Origin: Paraburkholderia aromaticivorans
GTDB taxonomy: Bacteria > Pseudomonadota > Gammaproteobacteria > Burkholderiales > Burkholderiaceae
Direction: 5' to 3'
DNA: 64,000 bases
Assembly: GCF_012689525.1 (NCBI RefSeq)
Contig: NZ_CP051514.1
Coordinates: forward strand, 1,798,001-1,862,000
This document shows, piece after piece, positions 43,438 to 52,519 of this stretch; positions within the stretch are counted from its first letter, which is position 1; every line of letters begins with the position of its first letter. Both the position numbers and the translations under genes were made by a program. The notes below the pieces were generated by a model. The model was not told the origin of the DNA. It worked only from the letters and a program-made list of their open reading frames with translations, and made no database searches.

Positions 43438-44570
43438 GTGTGTCTTCGCCCTCTGAAATAAAAACGGTCACCATCACGCCGCACTGGGCGCGCGACTCTG
43501 GCCTTTAGTTGCCTGGAGTCGACTCAAAAGAGTCGTGATTGATGGAGTCCCGACCCGAGTCGCGCTTAGGGACGGCCGGCGCATTTGCCCCACCATCTGC
43601 AACACGGCTCGAGCGTCTGATTGTGGTTTCTTTAGTCAAGTTACGCGCGCTGCCGCAGCGCTTTGTGCTTGAAAGATTATCCTATTTTGGCCCCGCAAGC
43701 TAGCCGATGGGGCCGCCGCCGCGGGCGGCCCGGCATCAACTGCCGGATCCTTTCGGCATGGTGTGTTGTGACAGCGCCGGAAAACCGGTCAAGATCGCTT
43801 GCGCGAATGTTCATCGGCGTCACCGCCGCAGCGCAGCCACGTTGTGAACGCCCTCACGGTTGACCTGCTCCCCTCCGTCGCACAGCGACCCAAACGCCCG
43901 GCGCGTGAGTGTGACCGCTTCTCGTCCATCACTGTACGGAACACATTGCCGTACGAGATTGACGGGCGCCCGTCCAACCGCGACCTTAGGAAAGACGCGC
44001 GCCAGATTCTGCCGATGTCACGCGCACTCGCAGCCCTCGCGTGCGCAATAGGCAAGTACCGAAAGAGTTGGGAAGCCGAAGCTCGTGTTCGTCGACGACT
44101 GCAGCACGGTGAAGGGCAGCCGCGACCACGTGCCGATGCAGCAGTGGACGTGGCAGCCGCATCGGGTCGCGGTTGAGAGGTTGCCTGGTCGGCCGCCGTT
44201 GCGCCCATGGACGCCTTGGTTTCACCCGAAACCAAACCCACTGCCTCAGCGATAGCTATCAGTTGCCGCCGCTGCCGCGCGAACTTGACACAAGCACGCA
44301 TGCTTCACGAACCAAGTCGTGAGACAGATGGCTCCGCGGTCTCGCGCCTCAATTATGTCGTCATCCTACGTATATTTTCGGACGTCGTTTTTTTCGAAAT
44401 CCACTTATTTTTTGAGCACATTCATTGAAGTGTGACGACGCTCCAGGGCTAACACCCATGGATTGAGTTTTTGTCTCATCTCACACTACCTAACATTAGT
44501 GTGGTTAAAAAATTGAACACCGAACAGCGCTGAAATCAGTTCAATCCGAATGTTGCGAAAGCCTGGAGAA
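43438..44570. other. Long gene-free region
   Basis: About 1.1 kb with no frame I can support; the longest frames on both strands have arginine-rich, shadow-like composition. The right end is AT-rich (44340-44520) and contains palindrome copy 3, so the last 100-150 bases are the MFS promoter. The rest may be decayed sequence or hold a small RNA; none can be shown. Confidence 0.45.
44487..44506. promoter_or_regulatory. 20-bp operator-like palindrome, copy 3
   Basis: TACCTAACATTAGTGTGGTT agrees with the inverse of copy 2 in 16 of 20 positions. It also forms part of a longer symmetrical stretch (CACACTA at 44482-44488 and TAGTGTG at 44497-44503). It lies 65 bases upstream of the MFS transporter gene. 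Confidence 0.5.
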
Positions 44571-45971
44571 ATGATGAGAAATCCGACGCACGCTGCAGTG
44601 CCCGAACATGGCCGCCATGAAGGACCGCTAACGTATCGATCCGCCGCGGCGATCCATCCGGATAGCGCAGGATCGTGGTACACCCTCGCCCTTCTGGCCC
44701 TGTCATATTCGCTGGCTTACATCGATCGTCAGTTGCTGAATCTGCTCGTCGACCCGATCCGCCATTCGCTGGCAATCTCCGACACGCAATTGAGCCTTGT
44801 TCAAGGCATCGCCTTCGTCTCAGCCTACCTGCTGGCGGCACCAATATTCGGACGTCTCGTCGACGTCACCAACCGGCGCAACATTCTGGTGGTCGGCATC
44901 TGTCTGTGGAGCATCTGTACAGCGCTCTGCGGACGTGCGGATACCTATCTCGGACTGTTCGTCGCCCGCTTCGGCGTCGGCGCAAGCGAAGCTTGCGTCT
45001 TCCCGGTGGCCTGTTCGATGATTGCCGACCTGTTCAGCGCGCGACGCGCCCCTCGGGCACTGAGCATTTTCCTGCTCGGGCCTCTGCTGGGCGGCGGCTT
45101 CTCGCTCCTTGCGGGCGGTCTTGTCATTGCCTTTGCGAGCAATATGCGTGCGCAGCTCCCCATTCTGGCAGCGCTCGCCACATGGCAATTGGCCTTCGTG
45201 ATGATCGGCCTGCCGGGGCTTCTGGTGGCGGCCATACTGTTCGTGACGGTACGCGAGCCGGCTCGCAGCCACACACTGAAAGCAGCGGTAGATGACCGGC
45301 ATTACACGGTCCGTGAGGCTGCCTCGTTTATCTGGCAACGCCGAGGATTTTACGGTCGCATCTATCTCGGTCTCGGCACGCTCGGCATCGTACTGCTCGG
45401 CATGCCCGCCTGGCTCCCTGCCTACCTGATTCGCGTACACGGCGTCGCACCCGCAATGGTGGGTTTCCGCTTTGGGTTGCTGGTGGTCACGTTTGGTGCG
45501 GCCGGCGTACTCATTGGGCCCTGGATAGCACGGGCCTTTGAAAAGCGCGGGTACGAAGACGCAGCGTTGCGCGTAGCAGGTTATTCCATGATCGGCATAT
45601 TCATTTTTTGTGTCGCCATTCCGTTCGCGCCGGGTTCGGTCGGAGCGCTCGTGGCCAGCGCAGGCGCGGTCTTCTTTTTCAGCCTGCCCACCGGCATCAT
45701 GGCCGCGGCGATGCAACTTGCCTCGCCTAGCCGCATGCGCGGTGCAGTCGGCGCACTCTACACTTTCTTTGGGCAACTCATTGGCTTCGGCCTTGGACCG
45801 ACCTCCATCGCGCTCGTCACCGATAAGGTGTTCCACGATCCCAAGGCGCTGGGCTATTCGATCGCCATCGTTTGCTCCATCGCTTCTTTGACGGCTGCGT
45901 GGCTGATGTTCACGGCGCTGCCGCACTACCGCAGAAGGCTCGATGAGGAGCGGTCGGCAAGCGCGTCCTGA
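44571..45971 (+). CDS. MFS transporter (Spinster-like)
   Basis: 466 residues from the ATG at 44571 with TGGAGAA upstream. Twelve hydrophobic segments can be counted. LALSYSLAYIDRQLLNLLVDPIRHSLAISDTQLSLVQGIAF is the first helix with the loop DR, and GRLVDVTNRRN is the MFS loop 2-3 motif. The sequence belongs to the Spinster-type branch often found in aromatic and organic-acid clusters. It probably takes up an organic acid substrate through the inner membrane. Palindrome copy 3 in its promoter links it to the catabolic genes. Confidence 0.88.
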   Translation: MMRNPTHAAVPEHGRHEGPLTYRSAAAIHPDSAGSWYTLALLALSYSLAYIDRQLLNLLVDPIRHSLAISDTQLSLVQGIAFVSAYLLAAPIFGRLVDVTNRRNILVVGICLWSICTALCGRADTYLGLFVARFGVGASEACVFPVACSMIADLFSARRAPRALSIFLLGPLLGGGFSLLAGGLVIAFASNMRAQLPILAALATWQLAFVMIGLPGLLVAAILFVTVREPARSHTLKAAVDDRHYTVREAASFIWQRRGFYGRIYLGLGTLGIVLLGMPAWLPAYLIRVHGVAPAMVGFRFGLLVVTFGAAGVLIGPWIARAFEKRGYEDAALRVAGYSMIGIFIFCVAIPFAPGSVGALVASAGAVFFFSLPTGIMAAAMQLASPSRMRGAVGALYTFFGQLIGFGLGPTSIALVTDKVFHDPKALGYSIAIVCSIASLTAAWLMFTALPHYRRRLDEERSASAS

Positions 45972-46076
45972 TGAAGCCGGCGCTGGCATCGGACCAACCC
46001 GTCGGCAGAGCCATTCCTGATTGTCTGTACCTTTTCAAACCAGCTTAAGCAACCATTGTTCAAGGGGATCGTTTTG

Positions 46077-47231
46077 ATGAAAAAGACAACTTATTCATTA
46101 GTATTACTTGGTACATTTTCAATAGCCAATGCTTATGCGGAAGGCAGCGTGAGCTTGTACGGCGTCCTCGATGCCGGCGTGAACTACATCAGCAACGACG
46201 GCGGCAAGGCCAACTGGACCATGACCACGGGCGTGCTTCAGGGGAATCGCTGGGGCCTGAAAGGCATCGAAGACCTCGGCGGCGGTATGCGTGCGATTTT
46301 CCAGATCGAAAACGGCTTCTCTCTCGGCAGTGGCGCATTGGGACAAGGCGGCCGCGAATTCGGACGTCAGGCATGGGTCGGCGTGAGCAGCGACAGGTAC
46401 GGCACGGTGACGCTGGGCCGCCAATATGATTCCGTGGTCGACTACGTTCAGGTACTGAGCAGCATCGTCTACACGGGTCTTGCACACCCCTTCGACAACG
46501 ATAACCTGGACAACGACTTCCGCATCAACAACGCAATCAAATACACGAGCTCTAACTACGGCGGGTTCAAGTTCGGCGGCCTGTACGCGTTCAGCAACGC
46601 GCCAAACGGCACAGAAGGCTCCGGCTTCGCCAGCAACCGGACGTGGAGCCTCGGCGCCAGCTATTCGGGGGGAGCGCTCAGCCTTGGCGCGGGCTACATC
46701 CATCTGAACGCGCCGAACTCGAACACAACCGGGGCGGTTTCCGGGGACTACATCAACGTCACGAACACCTCGGCGCTACATGCAGCAGGACTGGCGTCGG
46801 CCGTGTTGCGCGAGGATGTCTGGGCCGCCGCCGCCAATTACCAGTTCAGCGCGTTGAAATTCGGCCTCGTGTACAGCCATTCGAAGTTCAATTCCGCACA
46901 GGACTCGCTGAAGTTCGATAACTACGAGGCCAACGTCAGCTATCAGATCACACCGTTCGCCCTACTTTCGGGCAGCTATTGCTTCACCGACGGAAAACTG
47001 GACTCGTCCGGCGTCGAGCCGAAATACCACCAGGTGACATTGACCGGCGACTACTTCCTGTCCAAGCGCACCGACGTCTATCTGATCGGCGCGTATCAGC
47101 GGGCAGCCGGCGGCGCGACTGTCGCGTCGATTGCGCCTGACACCTTCGGTGCCGGCGGCTCCTACGCGCCCGACGCGTCGACGAGCAAGAATCAATTGTT
47201 GATCCGGCTCGGTATCCGTCACAAGTTCTGA
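46077..47231 (+). CDS. Outer-membrane porin (general burkholderial type)
   Basis: 384 residues from the ATG at 46077 with AAGGGG upstream. A signal peptide (MKKTTYSLVLLGTFSIANAYA) precedes EGSVSLYGVLDAGVNYISN, the start of a 16-stranded porin barrel; the sequence has the regular GGLxxxY pattern and PEFGRQAWVGVSSDRYGTVTLGRQYDS-like first loop. It ends in RLGIRHKF with the C-terminal Phe needed for outer-membrane assembly. It forms a trimeric diffusion channel, probably for the substrate acid. Directly after the MFS gene. Confidence 0.92.
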   Translation: MKKTTYSLVLLGTFSIANAYAEGSVSLYGVLDAGVNYISNDGGKANWTMTTGVLQGNRWGLKGIEDLGGGMRAIFQIENGFSLGSGALGQGGREFGRQAWVGVSSDRYGTVTLGRQYDSVVDYVQVLSSIVYTGLAHPFDNDNLDNDFRINNAIKYTSSNYGGFKFGGLYAFSNAPNGTEGSGFASNRTWSLGASYSGGALSLGAGYIHLNAPNSNTTGAVSGDYINVTNTSALHAAGLASAVLREDVWAAAANYQFSALKFGLVYSHSKFNSAQDSLKFDNYEANVSYQITPFALLSGSYCFTDGKLDSSGVEPKYHQVTLTGDYFLSKRTDVYLIGAYQRAAGGATVASIAPDTFGAGGSYAPDASTSKNQLLIRLGIRHKF

Positions 47232-47248
47232 TCGGCTAATCCTGGACT

Positions 47249-47269
47249 CGCGCCGGTATCGCCGGCGCG
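47249..47269 (+). terminator. Possible terminator hairpin after the porin gene
   Basis: A perfect 8-bp stem (CGCGCCGG with CCGGCGCG) encloses a five-base loop, 18 bases after the porin stop. There is no T-run, so it is at most a weak or Rho-assisted terminator. Confidence 0.4.
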
Positions 47270-47415
47270 GGTACAGCTTGCAGTTCGAACGATTCGAGCG
47301 CTCCGCGCGTTCATTATTGAGCATCTTCCATTGAAGCCAGTCTGTGATCCGGACAGGAAAGTCGCTTTAAATTGGCTAGCGACGCGCGGTGGAATGCGCA
47401 GCGTTGACGCGGCGG

Positions 47416-48411
47416 CTAAACCGACCGTGACAAATTATCCTGCTGCGTGCGTGCGTCAGTTGTGAGGTGTGATTCGTCGCTCCCAAGCGGTTGCGGCCGC
47501 TCAGTGAGTTGTTTGATCAATGCTGTGGTCGCGCTCGACAAGGCCTTCCCGCGTTGCGTGCCGATATGAATGCTCCGATGGGCCCACGGCTCTGCCAATG
47601 CCACAGTCGATAGCCGCTCGTAATCCTCGAGCGACAGCATGCACTCAGGCTGAATCGTCACGCCGAGTCCCTCCTGAACCAGACTGCGTGCCGCCTCGAC
47701 GCTATTCACGTTGTATTTCGGGTGGAGTTCCCGTCCTGCGAGCGCCGCCGCTTTGTGCAACTCGGTCATTAATGTGGTATTGGGTGCGATGCCGATAATG
47801 TCCTCCTGCATCAGGTCGACCAGTGTGACGCTCGCGCGCTCGCTCAACGGATGACCGAGCGGCACTACCGCCACAAGATCGTCGGTGCGGTACTCGACGC
47901 TGTCGATCGCCTCGTTCGCGAGATTTGCAGTGGCGACGAACACCCCTACGTCGATGTCGCCCGAGGCGACCGCACGCATCACCTTCGCGTTGACGTCTTC
48001 GTGCAATTCGACCTGCACCATGGGGAAATCCCGCGTGAATTCGGCAATTTCGCGCGCGAGATACTGGATAATGATCGAGCCGGTTGCACCAATGCCCACG
48101 TGCCCGGAGACACCGTCTATCAGTTCGCCGATGTCGCGCCGTATCTCGTCGAGACTAGCGAACATGACCCGAACGTGCCGCGCGAGTACCTCGCCTGCCT
48201 GGCTCGTCACGACGCCTTTCGGGTTCCGGTCGAAAAGCCGGATGCCCGCTACATCCTCCAGATCCTGGATTCGCTTTGTTGCTGCTGAGGCGGCGATATT
48301 CTCCCGAATAGCCGCGCGTCCGATCTGCCGTTCCTCTACAACCGAAAGAAACAGTTTAAGAGTGAAAAGGTCCACCCTTCGGATCAAGCCCTGAATGCTG
48401 AGTCCGCTCAT
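47416..48411 (-). CDS. LysR-family transcriptional regulator
   Basis: 331 residues from the ATG at 48411 behind AAGGAGG. The winged helix is RRVDLFTLKLFLSVVEERQIGRAAIRENIAASAATKRIQDLEDVAGIRLFDRNPKGVVTSQAG; the effector domain follows (LVAVVPLGHPLSERASVTL). Convergent with the porin gene and upstream of the ABC transporter genes in the direction of transcription, from which it is separated by 260 bases. It may regulate either. It resembles CynR/GltC-like regulators in general build only. Confidence 0.92.
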   Translation of the reverse strand: MSGLSIQGLIRRVDLFTLKLFLSVVEERQIGRAAIRENIAASAATKRIQDLEDVAGIRLFDRNPKGVVTSQAGEVLARHVRVMFASLDEIRRDIGELIDGVSGHVGIGATGSIIIQYLAREIAEFTRDFPMVQVELHEDVNAKVMRAVASGDIDVGVFVATANLANEAIDSVEYRTDDLVAVVPLGHPLSERASVTLVDLMQEDIIGIAPNTTLMTELHKAAALAGRELHPKYNVNSVEAARSLVQEGLGVTIQPECMLSLEDYERLSTVALAEPWAHRSIHIGTQRGKALSSATTALIKQLTERPQPLGSDESHLTTDARTQQDNLSRSV

Positions 48412-48672
48412 CACTCCTCCTTTCCACGTCTGATTTTTTATGCCGCGATACTTGGCTCAGACTAGCGGGCAGGCCGGTGGACGTCAATCGACAGGGACAG
48501 GTAACGGCTCTATTTTTGTATGGGAAATACCCTTGCGCGACGGATGTGCGGCCGGTTGACGTCTGGCGGTCTTTCCCCGATTCCATGCCCGCATCGGATT
48601 TACCGCCAGAGTGAGTGTGGCATCCTCGGCAAATGTCGGCCGCGTGGCCTTTCATCCGCGCCTTGGGCTCGC

Positions 48673-49926
48673 TTACGGAGCAATCTGGGCGGGCTGCAGC
48701 TTGCGCGTCGCGACTTCCGGCGGAAAGACGACGACCGGTCGCCCACCCTGACGCTGGAAAACCATCATGTCCGTGAAGGCCTGATGCTTCGTTCCGTCGC
48801 TGTCTACAAAGTGACCGCGTCCCAATGGCGTCATGACGTCGAGCTTCGCCAACTCGATCGCCACCTTCTCCCGGTTATCTGTTCCGGCATGCTGAAGGGC
48901 AATGAGCAACATTGCAGCTGAGACATAGGAACCAACGTCGAGCAAGTCGGGCTCCCTACCGTAGCGTTTGACAAACCGGTCGTTCCATTCACGCGACGAC
49001 GGAAATAGCTTCGGATATTGAGGGTCCGCCGGCCGATCGATGCCCGGCACATAGGTGGACGGACCGATCCATCCTTCCTGTGCGTCGTTGCCCACCGCCT
49101 TCACAAACGTGTCGAACTGCACGGCTCCTGTCGACACACGGTATGGCGCGGCAAACCTGCGCGCATAGATCTGTTTGGTCAAAGTGGAGAGGTCGCCGCC
49201 CTGCACCATCGCGACAAGAATGTCCGGATTGGCGCGGCCAAGCTTGGTCAGCACGGGATTGAAATCAGTCGTGCCGACACGAGCCACCTCCGTGCCGATG
49301 ATCTTGATTCCGGCATCCTGATAGTACTTTTCAATCGCCTCGATATGACCACGACCGAGCTCGTCGTCGGAATAGATGACAACGGCTCTCTTCCCGGGTC
49401 CAAGATACTGCCGCAGAGCACCGGCCTCGGCCTTGTGATAGTGATACGAGTACGGAAAGGTATGGAAGAAGTTGGCTTCCGCTCCCACCGCTTCCTGCAA
49501 CCGAGGTGAGGTACCGCAGAACTCCATCCAGACTGGTTTCGTCTGGCGCCATGCCGGTACCGCCGCGGACACGAGCGGACTCGCGCACGGGCCGATAATG
49601 TAATTGACGTGCTCCGAGTTGGTCAGATCGTTGATCGCGGAGATGACGAGTTGCGGCTCCGACTGAACGTCGCGATAGACAAACTTGACGTTACGTCCAC
49701 CGATCTTAGTGTCGCCGAAGGCGTCCGCGGCCATGTCGATGCCGCGCTTACCCGCTTCACCATAGTTTGCAAGGCGCCCCGTCAATTCCAGCACAACGCC
49801 GATCTCGATCGGCGGCTTCGTTTCCTGTGCGGCCGCCAGCGTCGCGCACAGCATGGCAACCGCGCCGAGAAATGCCTGTGTCAGCGGCTTGTGTTTGCCG
49901 CCGTGTGTCTGGGTTTCTTTACTCAT
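48673..49926 (-). CDS. ABC transporter substrate-binding protein (branched-chain amino acid type)
   Basis: 417 residues from the ATG at 49926 with AGGAGG immediately upstream; the longer frame is not supported. A signal peptide ends near ATLAAAQE. The mature part begins IEIGVVLELTGRLANYGEAGKRGIDMAADAFG and contains IIGPCASPLVSAAVPAWRQTKPVWME, the two-lobe periplasmic-binding fold of the LivJ/BraC family. In this context the ligand is more likely an organic or aromatic acid than an amino acid, as is common for this family in catabolic clusters. Confidence 0.9.
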   Translation of the reverse strand: MSKETQTHGGKHKPLTQAFLGAVAMLCATLAAAQETKPPIEIGVVLELTGRLANYGEAGKRGIDMAADAFGDTKIGGRNVKFVYRDVQSEPQLVISAINDLTNSEHVNYIIGPCASPLVSAAVPAWRQTKPVWMEFCGTSPRLQEAVGAEANFFHTFPYSYHYHKAEAGALRQYLGPGKRAVVIYSDDELGRGHIEAIEKYYQDAGIKIIGTEVARVGTTDFNPVLTKLGRANPDILVAMVQGGDLSTLTKQIYARRFAAPYRVSTGAVQFDTFVKAVGNDAQEGWIGPSTYVPGIDRPADPQYPKLFPSSREWNDRFVKRYGREPDLLDVGSYVSAAMLLIALQHAGTDNREKVAIELAKLDVMTPLGRGHFVDSDGTKHQAFTDMMVFQRQGGRPVVVFPPEVATRKLQPAQIAP

Positions 49927-50011
49927 GTCTCCTCCTGTAGTGGCCCGCCGCGCGCGGCTATGCCAATACCGCTTGGCGCGTGGCCAGGTGTTCGCCCCAA
50001 GTAACACGGGG

Positions 50012-50746
50012 CTAGGTTTCGCATTGCTCCAGAGGCTGCCCGAGATACGACCGGACGACTTCCGGATGCTCCATGGCGCTGTGCGTGTCGCCCTCGAATA
50101 TCAACTTGCCGAAATTCAGCACGACGACCCGCTGACACAAACTCATGATCACGTGGACAAGATGCTCGATCATGATGATGGTGACGCCTACCGCGTTGAC
50201 GTCACGCAGCACCCCCACCATTTCGTCGACCTCCGCCCGTGTCAGCCCAGCGAGGACCTCATCGAGCAACAGCAATCGCGGACTTGTAGCAAGGGCTTTA
50301 GCGAGTTCGAGCTTCTTCTTTTCGCCGATCGTCAGCGTGCCGGCCTGTTGGTCTCGCTTCTGCCACAGGCCTGTCAGCTTCAGGGGTTGCTCTGCTGCGA
50401 GACGCCCTTGGGCGATACCGGTGCCAAGGCCTGAGGAGAACAAAGCTCCGACCGTTACGTTGTCGAGCACGGACATCTCCGCGAACGGGCGCACTACCTG
50501 AAACGTCCGACCGATGCGCAAATGACAGATTTCGTACGGCCGCAAACGGTGGACTGGTGTCCCTTCGAACGTGATTTCGCCCGAGCCGGGCCGCAGATAC
50601 CCGGTGATCAGATTGAGCAACGTCGTCTTGCCAGCGCCGTTAGGGCCGATGACGCCGACAAACTCACCTTGTGCAACCTCAAAACTAACGTCACTGACCG
50701 CCGCTAACCCACCGAAGCTCTTTGCCAGTTGGTTGACCTTAAGCAT
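50012..50746 (-). CDS. livG: ABC transporter ATP-binding protein (LivG type)
   Basis: 244 residues from the ATG at 50746, overlapping the stop of the next ATPase by eight bases. Walker A is GPNGAGKTT, Walker B is RLLLLDEVLAGL, the switch His is in IIMIEHLVHVIM. The signature motif reads LTIGEKKKLELAKAL instead of LSGGQ-like, a variant known in some LivG-type proteins. It powers the transporter together with LivF. Position: between the binding protein and LivF. Confidence 0.9.
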   Translation of the reverse strand: MLKVNQLAKSFGGLAAVSDVSFEVAQGEFVGVIGPNGAGKTTLLNLITGYLRPGSGEITFEGTPVHRLRPYEICHLRIGRTFQVVRPFAEMSVLDNVTVGALFSSGLGTGIAQGRLAAEQPLKLTGLWQKRDQQAGTLTIGEKKKLELAKALATSPRLLLLDEVLAGLTRAEVDEMVGVLRDVNAVGVTIIMIEHLVHVIMSLCQRVVVLNFGKLIFEGDTHSAMEHPEVVRSYLGQPLEQCET

Positions 50747-51509
50747 CGCCCTCTCCATTTGAAGCGCGCGAAACCACGCCGGCTGACCGGCCGCCAAGAA
50801 ACGCCTCGCGTACGATATCGAGCTTGCGCAACTGATCGATTGTGTTCGTATGAACGATCCGCCCCGCCGAGAGAACATAGCCTCGGTCGGCAACGCTGAA
50901 CGCAGCATGGGCGTTCTGTTCAACGAGCAGGATGCTGACGTTCGATTGAGCAATCTTCCGGATTGCCTCGAACATCAGCAACACGATCTTTGGTGCCAGG
51001 CCAAGCGACGGCTCATCGAGCAGCAGCAGTTTCGGACAGGCCATCAGCGCGCGGCCAATGGCGAGCATCTGTTGCTCTCCGCCTGACATGAGACCGGCCG
51101 CCTGAGTGCGACGTTCGAAGAGCTTGGGAAACAGCGAGTAGACCTCTTCGAGCTTGCGATTGCGGTTTGGTCGCGCAGTGCGGTTGAAGCCTCCGAGCAG
51201 GAGGTTTTCATGAACACTGAGATTCGGAAACACCTTACGGCCTTCGGGCGAGAGGGCAACGCCCTGACTCACCCGTGCGGCAGCGCTGTGTCGCAGCAGG
51301 TTGGCACCTTCGAACACGACACTTCCCTTGCAATCGATCAACCCCGTGATTGCCGCCATGGTGGTGGTCTTGCCGGCGCCGTTTGCACCCAGAAGGCAAA
51401 CGACTTCGCCGGGGTGGACATCGAGCGAGATTCCTTCTATCGCGACCGATCCGTTGTATCCCGCGCTGACGTCGCGGAGCGATAACAGAGCGCAGTCATG
51501 CGGCTTCAT
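50739..51509 (-). CDS. livF: ABC transporter ATP-binding protein (LivF type)
   Basis: 256 residues from the ATG at 51509, which overlaps the LivM stop by four bases (ATGA). Walker A is GANGAGKTT, signature LMSGGEQQMLAIGRAL, Walker B KLLLLDEPSLGL, switch His replaced by the usual Gln-rich VEQNAHAAFSVADR. It pairs with LivG. The open frame upstream of 51509 lies inside livM and is not real. Confidence 0.9.
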   Translation of the reverse strand: MKPHDCALLSLRDVSAGYNGSVAIEGISLDVHPGEVVCLLGANGAGKTTTMAAITGLIDCKGSVVFEGANLLRHSAAARVSQGVALSPEGRKVFPNLSVHENLLLGGFNRTARPNRNRKLEEVYSLFPKLFERRTQAAGLMSGGEQQMLAIGRALMACPKLLLLDEPSLGLAPKIVLLMFEAIRKIAQSNVSILLVEQNAHAAFSVADRGYVLSAGRIVHTNTIDQLRKLDIVREAFLGGRSAGVVSRASNGEGDA

Positions 51510-52516
51510 GATTCTTCTCCCGTGGCATGACCCTGAACGACGCTGGATCGAGAGCGAGCGCCAAGCTTGAGACCGGGCCGCGATAACCGATAACGCCTTC
51601 GCACGCCGCTCCATGCACCACATATCCCCTGCGGCATCAGCAGAATGCCGACGACGAGAATGGCGCCGTAGAGCAACTGGCCGAACGCCTCGTTAGAGTT
51701 AAAGACAACGCGCGTGGCTTCAGAGATGCCAGTCAGCACCAGCGCCCCCACCACCGGGCCCGCAACGGTATAGAGACCGCCAAGAATGGGGCCAATCTGT
51801 GCAACGATGGTCAGGTTCAGGCCAAACGCGATTCGCGGGTCGAGAAAACCGGCGTACCAGGCGCTCAATCCACCGACGCACGACGCGAGCCCACCTGCGA
51901 TCGCAAGCACTTGCAGGCGATAGCGGCGTGGATTCAGCCCCAGCATCTGCGCTGCACCTTCGCCGCTGCGCATGGCACGGCATGCGTAGTGAAACTTCGA
52001 GCGCGAAAGGAACAGAGAGATTGCCGCCGATACTGCTGCCAGCAATGCCGCGTTAACTGACATGACATGAACGCTGTATCGCAACGGCTGTGGCATGTCG
52101 AGCCCTTGTGCACCGCCCGTCAATGCCGGCACCATGAGTGCAATCACTCGCAGGCCCTCCGACACGGCCAGGGTCGCGATGGCGAAGAAGAGACCACTCA
52201 ACCGGCCCGTTGCGATAGCTAGGAACACGCCGAGCAGCGCGCCGCCAACAATCGATAGCGGCAACGCGGCGAGCAGCGAAAACCCGAACGATCGGGCAAC
52301 GATCACAGCCACATAACCCCCAATCCCGAAGAAGCTGGCATGCGCAAGCGAGATGAGTCCCGCGTTCGCCATCAGATTCCAGCTGATCCCCATCACGATC
52401 AATGTGGAGGCGCGGAACAGAAGATCCGCCTGGCTTGGAGTGGCAACATAGGCAGACGCGATCCACAGGACGGAAAGCGCAGCGAGGGATGCTGTTGTGA
52501 TTGATAGTCGCGTCAT
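51506..52516 (-). CDS. livM: ABC transporter permease (LivM type)
   Basis: 336 residues with eight to ten hydrophobic segments. ASTLIVMGISWNLMANAGLISLAHASFFGIGGYVAVI is the hallmark N-terminal segment of LivM permeases, followed by LSGLFFAIATLAVSEGLRV; the cytoplasmic coupling segment is ACRAMRSGEGAAQMLGLNPRRYRLQVLAIAGGLASCVGGL. It forms the translocation path with LivH. Its end is basic (SRPGLKLGARSRSS). It starts three bases after the LivH stop. Confidence 0.92.
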   Translation of the reverse strand: MTRLSITTASLAALSVLWIASAYVATPSQADLLFRASTLIVMGISWNLMANAGLISLAHASFFGIGGYVAVIVARSFGFSLLAALPLSIVGGALLGVFLAIATGRLSGLFFAIATLAVSEGLRVIALMVPALTGGAQGLDMPQPLRYSVHVMSVNAALLAAVSAAISLFLSRSKFHYACRAMRSGEGAAQMLGLNPRRYRLQVLAIAGGLASCVGGLSAWYAGFLDPRIAFGLNLTIVAQIGPILGGLYTVAGPVVGALVLTGISEATRVVFNSNEAFGQLLYGAILVVGILLMPQGICGAWSGVRRRYRLSRPGLKLGARSRSSVVQGHATGEES

Positions 52517-52519
52517 GAC

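Noticed and set aside
43789..44301. A 170-codon minus-strand frame in the long gene-free region
   Set aside because: Arg/Ala/Ser-rich shadow-like composition, no ribosome site and no recognisable domain.
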